Both the position numbers and the translations under genes were made by a program. From the NCBI GenBank assembly GCA_963819175.1, contig CAWFVJ010000020.1, positions 1 to 64,000 of the forward strand: 64,000 nt of DNA. The letters are read 5' to 3'. Below the pieces are notes generated by a model. The model searched no databases and was not told the origin of the DNA. It saw only the letters and a program-made list of their open reading frames with translations. Numbering within the stretch: the first letter of the stretch is position 1; the number at the start of each line of letters is the position of its first letter. The DNA is from CAWBRT01 sp963819175. GTDB taxonomy: Bacteria; Acidobacteriota; Terriglobia; Terriglobales; Acidobacteriaceae. Below, piece after piece: positions 6,987-14,585 of the stretch.

Positions 6987-7240
6987 CAAAAAAAGGAGGC
7001 TGACATCCTCCCCCAAAGATGTCAGTCTCTCTTAACCCAATTCGATAGTTGGTATACCCCTTAAGTCACCGCCGGGCTGGACACCGAGTTCGTCATCGGG
7101 GTATACCTTTTGCGAATCCCGTCCAGCCCGAACACAGCAGATTCTCTGTGCAATCCGAAAGTATCGCCTGCCGATATCTCCACGCAAGTTACGTCGGGTA
7201 CTACCGGTCAATGCGGAGTAGGTTACCGCTGTAACTTGCA
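6987..7240 (-). ncRNA. Candidate structured RNA with H-type pseudoknot
   Basis: Read on the minus strand, the order is: helix GCAAGTTAC/GTAACTTGC closing 7184-7239; then CGGGCTGGAC (7130-7121); GGTATACCCC (7107-7098); a small hairpin CCGA...TCGG; GTCCAGCCCG (7082-7073); and GGGGTATACC (7060-7051). The two 10-bp helices are interleaved, which is the topology of an H-type pseudoknot, and both are perfect. A terminator follows: stem CTGACATC/GATGTCAG (7000-7025) extended by further pairs and then TTTTTTT (6987-6997 region). There is no open frame of interest. I cannot assign a known RNA class, and the promoter is not obvious. Confidence 0.45.
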
Positions 7241-7264
7241 CAACTTAAGCAGAAGGAGCAGAGT

Positions 7265-7417
7265 GTGACACAGATTTACCTGGCGTATATCTTTCCACCT
7301 GGTGACACACTGCATTACCAATCGGGCCTAACTTACCTACTGGACCCTGACTTTCGAGTCAGGGTTTGTCATTCATGGGCAGTCTTGCAACGTCTGCCGT
7401 GGCCTCTGGCTAGTTAA
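7265..7417 (+). CDS. Possible small protein, 50 aa
   Basis: A GTG start at 7265 follows AGAAGGAG by seven bases, a good ribosome site. The reading begins with TQIYLAYIFPPGDTLHYQSG and stops at TAA 7415. No family is recognised. The coding region includes a perfect hairpin with a UUCG loop (ACCCTGACT/AGTCAGGGT, 7344-7365), which might instead be an RNA element. Support rests only on the ribosome site, so the call is weak. Confidence 0.2.
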   Translation: MTQIYLAYIFPPGDTLHYQSGLTYLLDPDFRVRVCHSWAVLQRLPWPLAS

Positions 7418-7490
7418 TGGCAAGAGTGACACTTAAATGGCTTTGCAGTGAACGCTGCGGTACCGTGGTGTAAGTTCCGCTGGAGGTGAC

Positions 7491-8051
7491 ATGTCAAAGA
7501 TAGTCCGCTGGCTTGCCTTAGGCGCACTTTTGACGGCGGTATGCCTTTGCTTTAGTTCCTCGCCACAGGCTCCCGCGCCGGTGCCTCCCACTGTGAGTAT
7601 TGAAGTGCCTGACCCAACCCTTCCGGCTGAGGTCAAATCGTTAGTCGGGAAGTGGGCTGGCCAATGGAATTCGCGATGGGACTCTGTGCTGTATGTCGAA
7701 AAAGTCGATAAAGATTCCGCCCAGGTTGTTTTTGCGTGGGGGGAATATAACACCAGCCAGGGAACTTGCCATTGCGGTCCAAATTGGGTGAGGGTGCGGA
7801 GCGCCAAGATCAAGTATTCGGCTGGAAAAACGAAACTGGAATTTTTCACGCCCAAGCTCCGGCCGGGCTGGTTGAAAGAGTCTCACACAGTCACTGGGTC
7901 TCCTGACGAAATCTTTCGTGCCCATGACGCATCAAGTGGCCGTTTCATGTATACCTTCGTGCTTAACTCCCATGAGCCCGACACGATGAAGGGAGATTTC
8001 AGCAGCTCCCGAAGCAGTCCGTTGCGGATAAAAATGCGGAAGGTCGACTGA
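7491..8051 (+). CDS. Hypothetical exported protein
   Basis: The product is 186 aa. The N-terminus, MSKIVRWLALGALLTAVCLC, is a short basic region and hydrophobic helix, so export is likely; a Cys near residue 20 could be lipid-modified, though the site is not a perfect lipobox. The mature part contains LVGKWAGQWNSRWDSVLYVE and later aromatic/polar strands, the style of lipocalin-like or DUF-type beta-rich proteins of plant or soil bacteria. A clear GGAGGTGAC ribosome site precedes ATG 7491. The function is unknown and no operon partner is visible. Confidence 0.7.
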   Translation: MSKIVRWLALGALLTAVCLCFSSSPQAPAPVPPTVSIEVPDPTLPAEVKSLVGKWAGQWNSRWDSVLYVEKVDKDSAQVVFAWGEYNTSQGTCHCGPNWVRVRSAKIKYSAGKTKLEFFTPKLRPGWLKESHTVTGSPDEIFRAHDASSGRFMYTFVLNSHEPDTMKGDFSSSRSSPLRIKMRKVD

Positions 8052-8106
8052 AAAGGCAAGGAAGTTCCTTCCTTCTCGGCGGCACACGATTCGCGAAATC
8101 TTTGAA

Positions 8107-8222
8107 GTCATCCTGAGGTCGCGCGATTTTGCGTCCGAAGGATATGCTTGCTTTCAGCACGTGCAAACAGCAGATCCTTCGCTCTGCTCAGGATGAAACC
8201 TCAGAGAGTAACAGCAGCCTGC
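8107..8222. repeat. Palindromic repeat, family A (copy 2)
   Basis: Arms GTCATCCTGAGGTC and CTGCTCAGGATGA flank CCGAAGGATATGC...CAGATCCTTCG, and CAGCAGCCTG marks the right end. It lies between the end of the 7491-8051 gene and the end of nuoB, which are convergent, so it may also serve as a transcription stop. Confidence 0.7.
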
Positions 8223-8247
8223 TGGTGAACAAGGTGGAATAGAAGAC

Positions 8248-8853
8248 TTATTCTGCGAGGTTCAGCGCCCGCTTGAACGATCCGGCTTCGTTCTGAATCT
8301 TCTTTTGCAGCAGAGTGATTGCGTAGATTAGCTGCTCCGGACGCGGCGGGCACCCCGGCACGTAAACATCGACGGGTATCCACTGGTTGACGCCCTGCAC
8401 CAGCGCGTAATTATTGAACACTCCGCCGGAGGTGGCGCACGCGCCCATGGAAATTACCCACTTAGGCTCGGGCATCTGCAGATAGAGCTGCCGGATGACC
8501 GGCGCCATCTTCTGGGAGACGCGCCCGGCAATAATCATCAGGTCTGACTGGCGCGGTGAAGGGCGAAAGACCTCGGCGCCAAAGCGGGCGATGTCAAAAC
8601 GCGAGGCTCCCATCGACATCATCTCGATGGCGCAACAGGCCAAGCCGAAGGTCATGGGCCAAATCGAGTTCTTGCGAACCCAGTTCACGGCCCTGTCCAT
8701 CGTGGTGAGCACCACGCCTTCCTGTTCCGAGCTGCCGCCGAACGCGAGCCGCTCGATACGCAGCGGGCTCTGCGGATCGCCGGCCAGATTGTCTGCCCGA
8801 TCCGTTCCGCCCGGAGTTCCAGCTACGCCGCCTTTAGCTTCAATGCCTTCCAT
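8248..8853 (-). CDS. nuoB: NADH-quinone oxidoreductase subunit B, stand-alone
   Basis: The 201-aa product carries the N2 [4Fe-4S] cluster that passes electrons from NADH dehydrogenase to quinone in complex I. Cluster ligands are visible as the tandem Cys73-Cys74 (GLACCAIEMM), Cys139 (SMGACATSG) and Cys168 (VPGCPPRPEQ). ATG 8853 is preceded by AATAGGAGC, so I prefer it to the GTG 24 bases earlier. The N-terminal ~45 residues are low-complexity and not conserved. No other nuo gene lies nearby, so this is either a second nuoB or a detached subunit gene. Confidence 0.93.
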   Translation of the reverse strand: MEGIEAKGGVAGTPGGTDRADNLAGDPQSPLRIERLAFGGSSEQEGVVLTTMDRAVNWVRKNSIWPMTFGLACCAIEMMSMGASRFDIARFGAEVFRPSPRQSDLMIIAGRVSQKMAPVIRQLYLQMPEPKWVISMGACATSGGVFNNYALVQGVNQWIPVDVYVPGCPPRPEQLIYAITLLQKKIQNEAGSFKRALNLAE

Positions 8854-8971
8854 GGCGCTCCTATTGTACAAGCTCACTCATTGGATGCCAACGCGCCGGC
8901 CAGAGACGCTGCGTCAAGCCGGCAAAAGCGGTGCTTGTGTTCGGCGTCTGCTCAGGCAATAATTCCATGAA

Positions 8972-9820
8972 ATGGACATCTACGAAGAGATCGTCGCCTT
9001 GCGGAAAGCGGGACGTCGCGCAGCCTTGGCGACAATCATCAATGTCCGCGGCTCGATTCCGTCGTTCCGTACCGCCAAAATGCTGGTGCGCGACGATGGC
9101 TCGGCTCTGGGCACGATTGGAGGCGGCTGCGTCGAAGCCGAAGTGTGGCAGGCGGCCCGGGAAGTGATGGCAGAGGAAAAACCGCGTTCGCTGACGTTCG
9201 ATCTGAATAACGATCCCAGCTACAACACAGGCCTGGTCTGCGGCGGCACGCTGGAGGTCTTTGTCGAACCCGTGATTCCCCCAGCCGAGCTGTTCATCTT
9301 CGGCGGCGGACACATAGCGCTGAGCGTCTGCAAAGTGGCGCGCCTCGCCGGTTTCGAAGTCACGGTTATCGACGACCGCGCAAGCTTTGCCAACCGGGAG
9401 CGCTTTCCCGAAGCCGGCCAAGTGATTGCCGCCGATTTTGAGGCCGCCACAGCCACGTTGCGGCCCTCGGCATCGAGCTTTGTGGTCATTGTCACCCGCG
9501 GACACCGCGACGACATGCGAGTGTTGGGCTGGGCCGTCAAGACCGCCGCGCGCTATGTCGGCATGATTGGCTCGCGGCGCAAAGTGCTCACCATCTACAA
9601 TGAGCTGGAAAAACAAGGCGTGGAGCGCGCGCTGTTCGAGCGGGTACACGCGCCCATCGGCCTCGACATTGGCGCAGTCACGCCGGAGGAAATCGCGGTC
9701 GCCATCGTCGCCGAGATGATTGCGGTGCGCCGCAACGTGTCTGTCGCCGGGAAGAGCAAATCTGTTCAGGAGTGTCCGAAGACCGCCGACCAGCCAAACA
9801 CGGTCACTGACAAGCCCTGA
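8972..9820 (+). CDS. xdhC: XdhC/CoxI-family molybdoenzyme maturation protein
   Basis: The 282-aa product belongs to a family that binds molybdenum cofactor and helps sulfurate and insert it into xanthine dehydrogenase or CO-dehydrogenase-like enzymes. The N-terminal XdhC/CoxI domain has GSALGTIGGGCVEAEVW at about 45-60. The C-terminal Rossmann domain starts near residue 105 with LFIFGGGHIALSVCKVARLA and contains VIVTRGHRDD and YVGMIGSRRK. It is oriented away from nuoB, and a mocA-like gene lies 0.8 kb downstream on the same strand. No molybdoenzyme structural gene is in the window. Confidence 0.9.
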   Translation: MDIYEEIVALRKAGRRAALATIINVRGSIPSFRTAKMLVRDDGSALGTIGGGCVEAEVWQAAREVMAEEKPRSLTFDLNNDPSYNTGLVCGGTLEVFVEPVIPPAELFIFGGGHIALSVCKVARLAGFEVTVIDDRASFANRERFPEAGQVIAADFEAATATLRPSASSFVVIVTRGHRDDMRVLGWAVKTAARYVGMIGSRRKVLTIYNELEKQGVERALFERVHAPIGLDIGAVTPEEIAVAIVAEMIAVRRNVSVAGKSKSVQECPKTADQPNTVTDKP

Positions 9821-9917
9821 GGCGCGTCGCGGACGGGTCGGGCGGCACGTCTGAGCGAGCAGCAGCGACTGACTTCGGCCAAGTGCGATAGACTCTTGTT
9901 TGCTTGGAGGCAAACCA

Positions 9918-10220
9918 ATGGCAAGCCGAATTTTGGAACGACCGTCAGGACGTGGCGCCGTATACCACATACCCCCTGATGACACCGCGTCCGCTGCTAC
10001 CTACGATTTAGTCGTCACTCAAGACATGATCCCGACCGGCACCGGCGAAGAGATTCCGGGATTGAAGGGCATCCGTGGGCACATTATTATCGAGGACGCA
10101 CATATTCCTTTCCAACTAATGGGGGTCAAGCTGACGCTCCAGCTAAAGGATCGCAGAAAGCTGGACTTCTACTTTGAAGACTCAAACGGCACAATGCGCG
10201 GTACGGGGGCATTCTATTGA
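9918..10220 (+). CDS. Hypothetical protein, ~100 aa
   Basis: The family is not recognised. The start at ATG 9918 is supported by GGAGG 9 bases upstream (an earlier Met at 9900 overlaps this site). The product, MASRILERPSGRGAVYHIPP onward, is soluble, with alternating hydrophobic strands (YDLVVTQDMIPTG, GHIIIEDAHIPFQLMGVKLT, LDFYFEDSNG) and no signal peptide or TM helix, suggesting a small beta-rich domain. It sits between xdhC and the mocA-like gene, but nothing ties it to cofactor metabolism. Confidence 0.6.
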   Translation: MASRILERPSGRGAVYHIPPDDTASAATYDLVVTQDMIPTGTGEEIPGLKGIRGHIIIEDAHIPFQLMGVKLTLQLKDRRKLDFYFEDSNGTMRGTGAFY

Positions 10221-10653
10221 GTGCGTTTTCCATATCGTTCCACAGGAATTGGCACGTTTTCCACCGTCATCCACGGAATAAACCATATCAGTTAATCCCT
10301 TCTCACCTACTTCGACCGAGATAATCGACTTGCTCTGGCAGCTCCGTTACAGTTGTATGATCACCAAAAGAATTCGTAAATCAGAGTCGGCGGGTTTATT
10401 TTCTCGTTTGATTCTGATTTCCAAAAGTGTTTCTGAAGTTATAAGGGAGCTAGAAGTGCCTTTGATACGAGTATTCGTGATCTGGCATCTCTACTGCTCG
10501 CTGTTCGATAAACGCTAGGCAACATGCCGAGGGGGCAAACATACCCCTCGGCATTTTCGTCATTACGGACTGCCGGCGCCAATATCTGCCGCTGCATACG
10601 CGTGGGTTACCTAAACACCTGACAACTGCTTCGTCGTCTGCTATCGTTCGCTC
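10221..10653. other. Intergenic stretch with a terminator and possible small RNA
   Basis: No gene is supported. A plus-strand reading of 62 codons (10330-10518) lacks a ribosome site. An inverted pair AAATCAGA/TCTGATTT (10378-10385, 10413-10420) and a strong terminator at 10524-10557 could delimit a small transcript, but no clear promoter was seen. Confidence 0.4.
10524..10557 (+). terminator. Rho-independent terminator
   Basis: A perfect 11-bp stem, ATGCCGAGGGG (10524-10534) with CCCCTCGGCAT (10544-10554), is followed by TTT. It sits 300 bp after the 9918-10220 gene and ahead of the mocA-like gene. Confidence 0.8.
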
Positions 10654-11286
10654 ATGGCCCGTTCACCAAGTCTATGCGGCATCATCCTGGCGGCTGGCGC
10701 ATCTTCGCGGATGGGTCGCGACAAAGCTCTGCTGCCGTGGCCGGTCGGCCATGCGGGCGGACTGCGTAATACCCTGCTCGGCGCATGGATCGAATTGTTG
10801 CGGCCGCGTACAGACATGGTCATCGTGATAGGCGGCGCAAACAGCCGCAATCTGGAGCCCATCGTGTACTCAATGGGCGGGTTTCTGGTGGAGAATCGGG
10901 CTCCGGAGCTTGGCCAGTTCAGCTCACTCAGAGTCGGTCTGAAGGAAGTGCTGGGGCGCGGACGCGATTCAGCGATGGTCGCGCTGGTTGATCGGCCACC
11001 CGTGCAGCAGGCAACGATGGATCATCTTCACTCGGCATTTCTGGGAGCGCTGGATCAAAGTTTCTGGGCGGTAATACCAGAGCACGACGAACGCCACGGA
11101 CATCCTATCCTGCTGGCGCGCGAGATGATCGAGAAGCTTTTGCGCGCCCAATTGACGGCCACGGCACGCGATATCCTTCACGCGAATGCGGAACACATCA
11201 GCTATGTTCCGGTGGAAGATGCGCGGGTCGTTATGGATATCGACACGCAGGAAGACTACGAGCGCCTCGCCGTGGATAAGCCCTGA
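10654..11286 (+). CDS. MobA/MocA-like nucleotidyltransferase
   Basis: The 210-aa product has the N-terminal nucleotide-binding signature GIILAAGASSRMGRDKALLP, the GT-A fold motif of NTP transferases that attach CMP or GMP to molybdopterin. A later VALVDRPPV takes the place of the usual metal-binding D-x-P segment, and HGHPILL matches the MocA/MobA pattern G-HP. Together with xdhC nearby, a MocA (cytidylyltransferase) role is more likely than MobA, but this is inference. The next gene (HAD phosphatase) begins 20 bp after its stop, so they may be cotranscribed. Confidence 0.85.
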   Translation: MARSPSLCGIILAAGASSRMGRDKALLPWPVGHAGGLRNTLLGAWIELLRPRTDMVIVIGGANSRNLEPIVYSMGGFLVENRAPELGQFSSLRVGLKEVLGRGRDSAMVALVDRPPVQQATMDHLHSAFLGALDQSFWAVIPEHDERHGHPILLAREMIEKLLRAQLTATARDILHANAEHISYVPVEDARVVMDIDTQEDYERLAVDKP

Positions 11287-11306
11287 CCCTAACCTTTGGA
11301 GAAAAG

Positions 11307-12020
11307 ATGCAGTTTGCCCGTCCCCTGACCGACTGTGCCCGGAAGTTCGTCGACAATGTTCTGGCTCTCAAGCCGCGTCACGCTGTCTTTGATTGCGACG
11401 GAACGCTTTGGTCGGGCGATGCCGGAGCCGACTTCTTTTTCTATGAGATCGAGCGCGGCCTGATTTCGCCCGATGCCGCCAAGCGGATTCTGGCGCGCTA
11501 CGAGGAATACAGGGCCGGCACGGTCGACGAGCTCTCGATCTGCGGCGAAATGGTCACCATTCACGAGGGCATCGCAGAGAAAGACATTCGCGCCCTGGCC
11601 GCCGAGCTCTTTCGAACCGTGATCCAGCCGCGAATCTTCCCCGAAATGCTGGAACTCACGCATCGACTGACAGCCGCCGGCTGCAAGGTGTGGGCGGTCT
11701 CCTCGACCAACAACTGGGCGATTGAAGAAGCGATGCCGAGCTTCGCCATCCCCCGGGAACGCGTGATCGCCGCTTGCGTGGAGATCAAAAACCTTTGCGC
11801 CACCGGCCGCCTGCTGCGGGTCCCCACGGACGAACTGAAGGCAACCGCAATTCAGGAGCTGATTGGAAGCGAAGTTGACGCCGTCTTCGGCAACTCCATG
11901 CACGACCTCGCCATGCTGGAGATGACGCCGCACCCGTTCGCCATCAATCCCAATCCCGACCTGGAGAAGATCGCGCGCGCACGCGGTTGGACGGTGTATC
12001 AACCGCTGCTGCAAAATTAG
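11307..12020 (+). CDS. HAD-IB family phosphatase (SerB-like)
   Basis: The 237-aa product has the HAD motif I at 26-34 (AVFDCDGTLW, Asp29 nucleophile, Asp31), a helical cap containing EYRAGTVDELSICGEMVTIH, motif II at VWAVSSTNNW, and motif IV-like AVFGNSMHDLAML. The layout resembles phosphoserine phosphatase-type HAD-IB enzymes that act on small phosphomonoesters; the substrate cannot be told from sequence. GGAGAAAAG precedes the ATG. It follows the mocA-like gene closely. Confidence 0.85.
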   Translation: MQFARPLTDCARKFVDNVLALKPRHAVFDCDGTLWSGDAGADFFFYEIERGLISPDAAKRILARYEEYRAGTVDELSICGEMVTIHEGIAEKDIRALAAELFRTVIQPRIFPEMLELTHRLTAAGCKVWAVSSTNNWAIEEAMPSFAIPRERVIAACVEIKNLCATGRLLRVPTDELKATAIQELIGSEVDAVFGNSMHDLAMLEMTPHPFAINPNPDLEKIARARGWTVYQPLLQN

Positions 12021-12189
12021 GCTGGTTTCATAACGCTCGGGTTCCCCACCTTCCGCGTCGCGCCGTTCGACGCTAAGGTGGGGGTCGCTGCTCTTCTCAA
12101 TACCGCCGCAACATTCTCTTGCGTATCGAGCAAACTCTCCACCCTACGCAAAAGCGCGTAGGATGGCCTTCAACCAGCCTTGATCCTGC
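12021..12189. repeat. Intergenic inverted repeats between convergent genes
   Basis: CCCCACCTT...AAGGTGGGG (about 12042-12081) forms a long hairpin like the family B repeats elsewhere. A second hairpin, CCTACGC (12143-12149) with GCGTAGG (12156-12162), may end transcription of the lipoprotein gene or the HAD gene. Confidence 0.55.
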
Positions 12190-13308
12190 TTACTGCTCCA
12201 TTACAACAAAGATGTATGGAGACATATCGCTACCGGAACCCCATTGGTTCCGCGAGAAGCCAAAGACCATGTACTTGCCGTTGATCTGATTGATCATCAG
12301 CGTAAAGGGGTGAGAGCCTGCATGACTATCAATCATGGTTCCGGCGAACTCACCGGGAGCCACTTCGCTGTCCAGACTAAAGGTGGCGCATGAGTTGTCA
12401 GTACCAAGACACGGATCTTCAGTTCCGCTCGCCAAATTCGTGTACTCACCAGCGTGGATAAGGTTGTCGCCTTTCGTGCGCGACCAGATGGCCTGCGTCA
12501 TATCCTGGAGTGTGACCCCGTCCGATTCAAAGGGCGGATGCGTCATAAAAACGAATCCCCTGAATTCCCTTCCCGTCTGCAAAATGGCGGTAGTGCCGAT
12601 CTTGGCCGCGGGCTGGAGCATGCCAATAACCCCACCGTTCGTTCCCTGATCCCCAATAAAAACGCCAGACGGCGTTACACCGAACTTTGTTGCGTCGGCG
12701 GCGGTAGTGGTAATAACTCCGTTGCTGCACGAACCGGTGTACGTAACGGTAGTCATCGGTACTGTTGGGGTATTCAGAAGATACGGCACTACCGATATGG
12801 TAGGACTGCTCGTGCTTCCGGTTAGAGTTGCGGTTCCAAAGGCTGGATCGGCAGCAACGTCCCAACCTAGATTGGCCACTTTGATCCAGTTATAGCTGGC
12901 CGGCGATGGGCAGGTACCCTGCGCTGCGCCGATCACCAAGGCATCTTTGACACCGGCTGGTTTCACGATCAGGGCCGTGTTGGGGAATTCAATTGCATAG
13001 GCAATGCTTCCAACCGCCACGCTGCTATCCGTAGAAGTGGCGAACGTAAGCTGTAGAAATTTGTCAGATAAAGTGGCGACACTTCCGCTATAGGTACTGC
13101 CGCTCTTATTGTTCGCCGCTGAAAACGTGCCGTTGCCGCTTGAATCTTTGGTTACCGTCCAGGACCAAGCGTCTCCAGGGCTCTGGGTGCCGAAGTAGGA
13201 ATTCGAACCCGAAGAAGTTGAACTGCTGCTGCAGCTCATCATGAAGATCGTTGAAGTAATGAGAAGAACCAACAAAATGCAGAATGAGGCCCGGGCCGAG
13301 TGCTTCAT
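12190..13308 (-). CDS. Hypothetical lipoprotein, Ser/Thr-rich
   Basis: Reading from ATG 13308 (CTGGAGGGA 4-12 bases upstream) gives 372 aa. The signal peptide has a long hydrophobic helix (FCILLVLLITSTIFMMSC) with a lipobox Cys about residue 25, followed by a Ser-rich linker, so it should be anchored in the outer or inner membrane. The rest is a beta-rich Ser/Thr/Gly-rich domain with no recognised family; acidobacteria have many such surface lipoproteins. The reading frame stays open upstream to 13812, but that part is antisense to the IS3 orfB and is not real. Confidence 0.75.
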   Translation of the reverse strand: MKHSARASFCILLVLLITSTIFMMSCSSSSTSSGSNSYFGTQSPGDAWSWTVTKDSSGNGTFSAANNKSGSTYSGSVATLSDKFLQLTFATSTDSSVAVGSIAYAIEFPNTALIVKPAGVKDALVIGAAQGTCPSPASYNWIKVANLGWDVAADPAFGTATLTGSTSSPTISVVPYLLNTPTVPMTTVTYTGSCSNGVITTTAADATKFGVTPSGVFIGDQGTNGGVIGMLQPAAKIGTTAILQTGREFRGFVFMTHPPFESDGVTLQDMTQAIWSRTKGDNLIHAGEYTNLASGTEDPCLGTDNSCATFSLDSEVAPGEFAGTMIDSHAGSHPFTLMINQINGKYMVFGFSRNQWGSGSDMSPYIFVVMEQ

Positions 13309-13322
13309 TATTCCCTCCAGAT

Positions 13323-13934
13323 TCACTCCTGTTGCATAGACGGCGCACGAGCGATGCCGTGAGCGCGCAACTCGCTGGTGTAGTCCAGGCTCGCGTACTG
13401 CACGCCGCGATCGGAATGGTGCACCAAGCCCTCCCCTACTTGCCGTCGAGACAGGGCCATCTGCAATGCAGCCAGGCTCAACCGGTTCTGGAGTGTGCGC
13501 TCCAGCGCCCAGCCAATCACGCGCCGCGAATACGCGTCCAGGATGACCGCCAGGTAGACGAACTCGCGCAGCAGCCGGATGTAGGTAATGTCGGCCAACC
13601 ATAGCTGGTCGCATCCGTTCAGGGTCATCGAGGCGGCCCGGTTGGGATAGACCGGCATGGCATGCTGGGAGTCGGTGGTCACCACAAAGCGGCGTTTGCG
13701 CAGGCAGAGCAGATTGTCTTCGCGCATCAGCCGCTGCACCCGCTTGCGGTTCACCGGCCAGCCGCGCCGCTGTAACTCGGCCGTGATCCTCCGGCTTCCG
13801 TAAGCTGGCCACTGCAGGGCGATCTGCTGGATCTGATGCCGGAGTTCAAGGACTCCTGGCTCTGGCGGTGTCCCTGCGAGGAATCGGTAATAGCCGGCCT
13901 GGCTAAGCTTCGTTAATTCGCACATGCGCCGCAC
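13323..13934 (-). pseudogene. IS3 transposase OrfB, C-terminally truncated
   Basis: About 203 codons are readable from Met 13934; the frame is open further upstream (ALYEHIRREVQAGTRLTVRR), as expected for an OrfAB frameshift fusion. The rve integrase core has Asp in WLADITYI and Asp in HHSDRGVQY. The third catalytic residue, Glu in the usual N-A-x-x-E-S-F motif, is beyond the breakpoint, so the enzyme should be inactive. The last residues QQE are not from the IS. Confidence 0.85.
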
Positions 13935-14358
13935 CGTTAACCGCGTTCCCGCTTGGACTTCCCGCCGGATGTGTTCGTAGAGGGCGCGCCGATAGAGGCG
14001 GCCCGCAGCCGGCGCTGCTCCTCGGCATGCTGCAAGGCTCGCCGCAAAAAATCAATCTCCAGTGCCTGCTGGCCAATCTTGCGCTCCAGCTCAGCCGCCC
14101 GGTCTTGCTCCACCTGCCTCTGGCCAGCTCCGACAAAAGCCCCTTCGCCTAACTGCTGCGACTCGCGATGCCAGCGGTACAAATCGCTGGAGTTCACTTC
14201 CAAAACCCGCGCTAAATACGGCACCGGTTCGCCGGCCTGAATCCGCCGAACCGCCGCCAGCTTAAACTCCTTGGAAAACTTTCTCCGAGATATCATCCCA
14301 GTACTCCCCATTCCATGTATTGGATGGGTTAACTGGTCGTCTCAAATTCGGGGTCACA
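13331..14358 (-). mobile_element. IS3-family element, 3' end missing
   Basis: The right terminus begins TGTGACCCCGAATTTGAG on the minus strand (14358 downward), typical of IS3 terminal repeats. orfA and orfB follow with a -1 frame step between them. orfB stops matching the family after HGIARAPSM, at about 13331, so some 250 bp with the last catalytic residue and the left terminal repeat are gone. The breakpoint lies only about 20 bp upstream of the lipoprotein start codon. Confidence 0.75.
13937..14296 (-). CDS. IS3 transposase OrfA
   Basis: The ~119-aa product begins MISRRKFSKEFKLAAVRRIQ, the HTH of IS3/IS911-type OrfA, followed by a Leu/Glu-rich segment (AELERKIGQQALEIDFLRRA) forming the leucine zipper. 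It precedes orfB and would make OrfAB by a -1 ribosomal frameshift. A Met 15 bases upstream is an alternative start. The protein is complete although its partner is truncated. Confidence 0.88.
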   Translation of the reverse strand: MISRRKFSKEFKLAAVRRIQAGEPVPYLARVLEVNSSDLYRWHRESQQLGEGAFVGAGQRQVEQDRAAELERKIGQQALEIDFLRRALQHAEEQRRLRAASIGAPSTNTSGGKSKRERG

Positions 14359-14585
14359 ATCCACGCGGAGGACGAACGCTAATTGGAGGAGGCCAATACA
14401 ACACGACACGAACACTTACTCAACAATTAGCCCACTAAGGTGTGCTCGCGCACCGAGTACTTGTTTCTTGTGTTCTCCGTGGTGACGCAACTTTTACCTT
14501 TTTAGACACTCTGGTGTCAAGCGCTAACCTTGGTTACTTTAGTTTTCCCAGCCCGGCCCTTCACGAACATAACCGCTGGCAACCT
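14359..14585. other. Intergenic, nothing recognised
   Basis: The 227 bp between the IS3 terminus and the end of the NifU-like gene have no gene, strong hairpin or repeat copy beyond a small GACAC/GTGTC hairpin. Confidence 0.4.

Noticed and set aside
6987..7240. tmRNA, RNase P RNA or 4.5S RNA for the pseudoknotted region.
   Set aside because: None of the hallmark sequences (tRNA-like ends, resume codons, the GGAAA/GNRA motifs of SRP or P4 of RNase P) is present.
8861..9985. 374-codon minus-strand reading over xdhC.
   Set aside because: Antisense shadow of a high-GC gene; no ribosome site and no recognisable domain.
12190..13812. A single 540-aa protein from 13812 to 12190.
   Set aside because: The first ~165 residues are antisense to the IS3 orfB and have shadow-like composition. 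The real lipoprotein start with a good ribosome site is at 13308.
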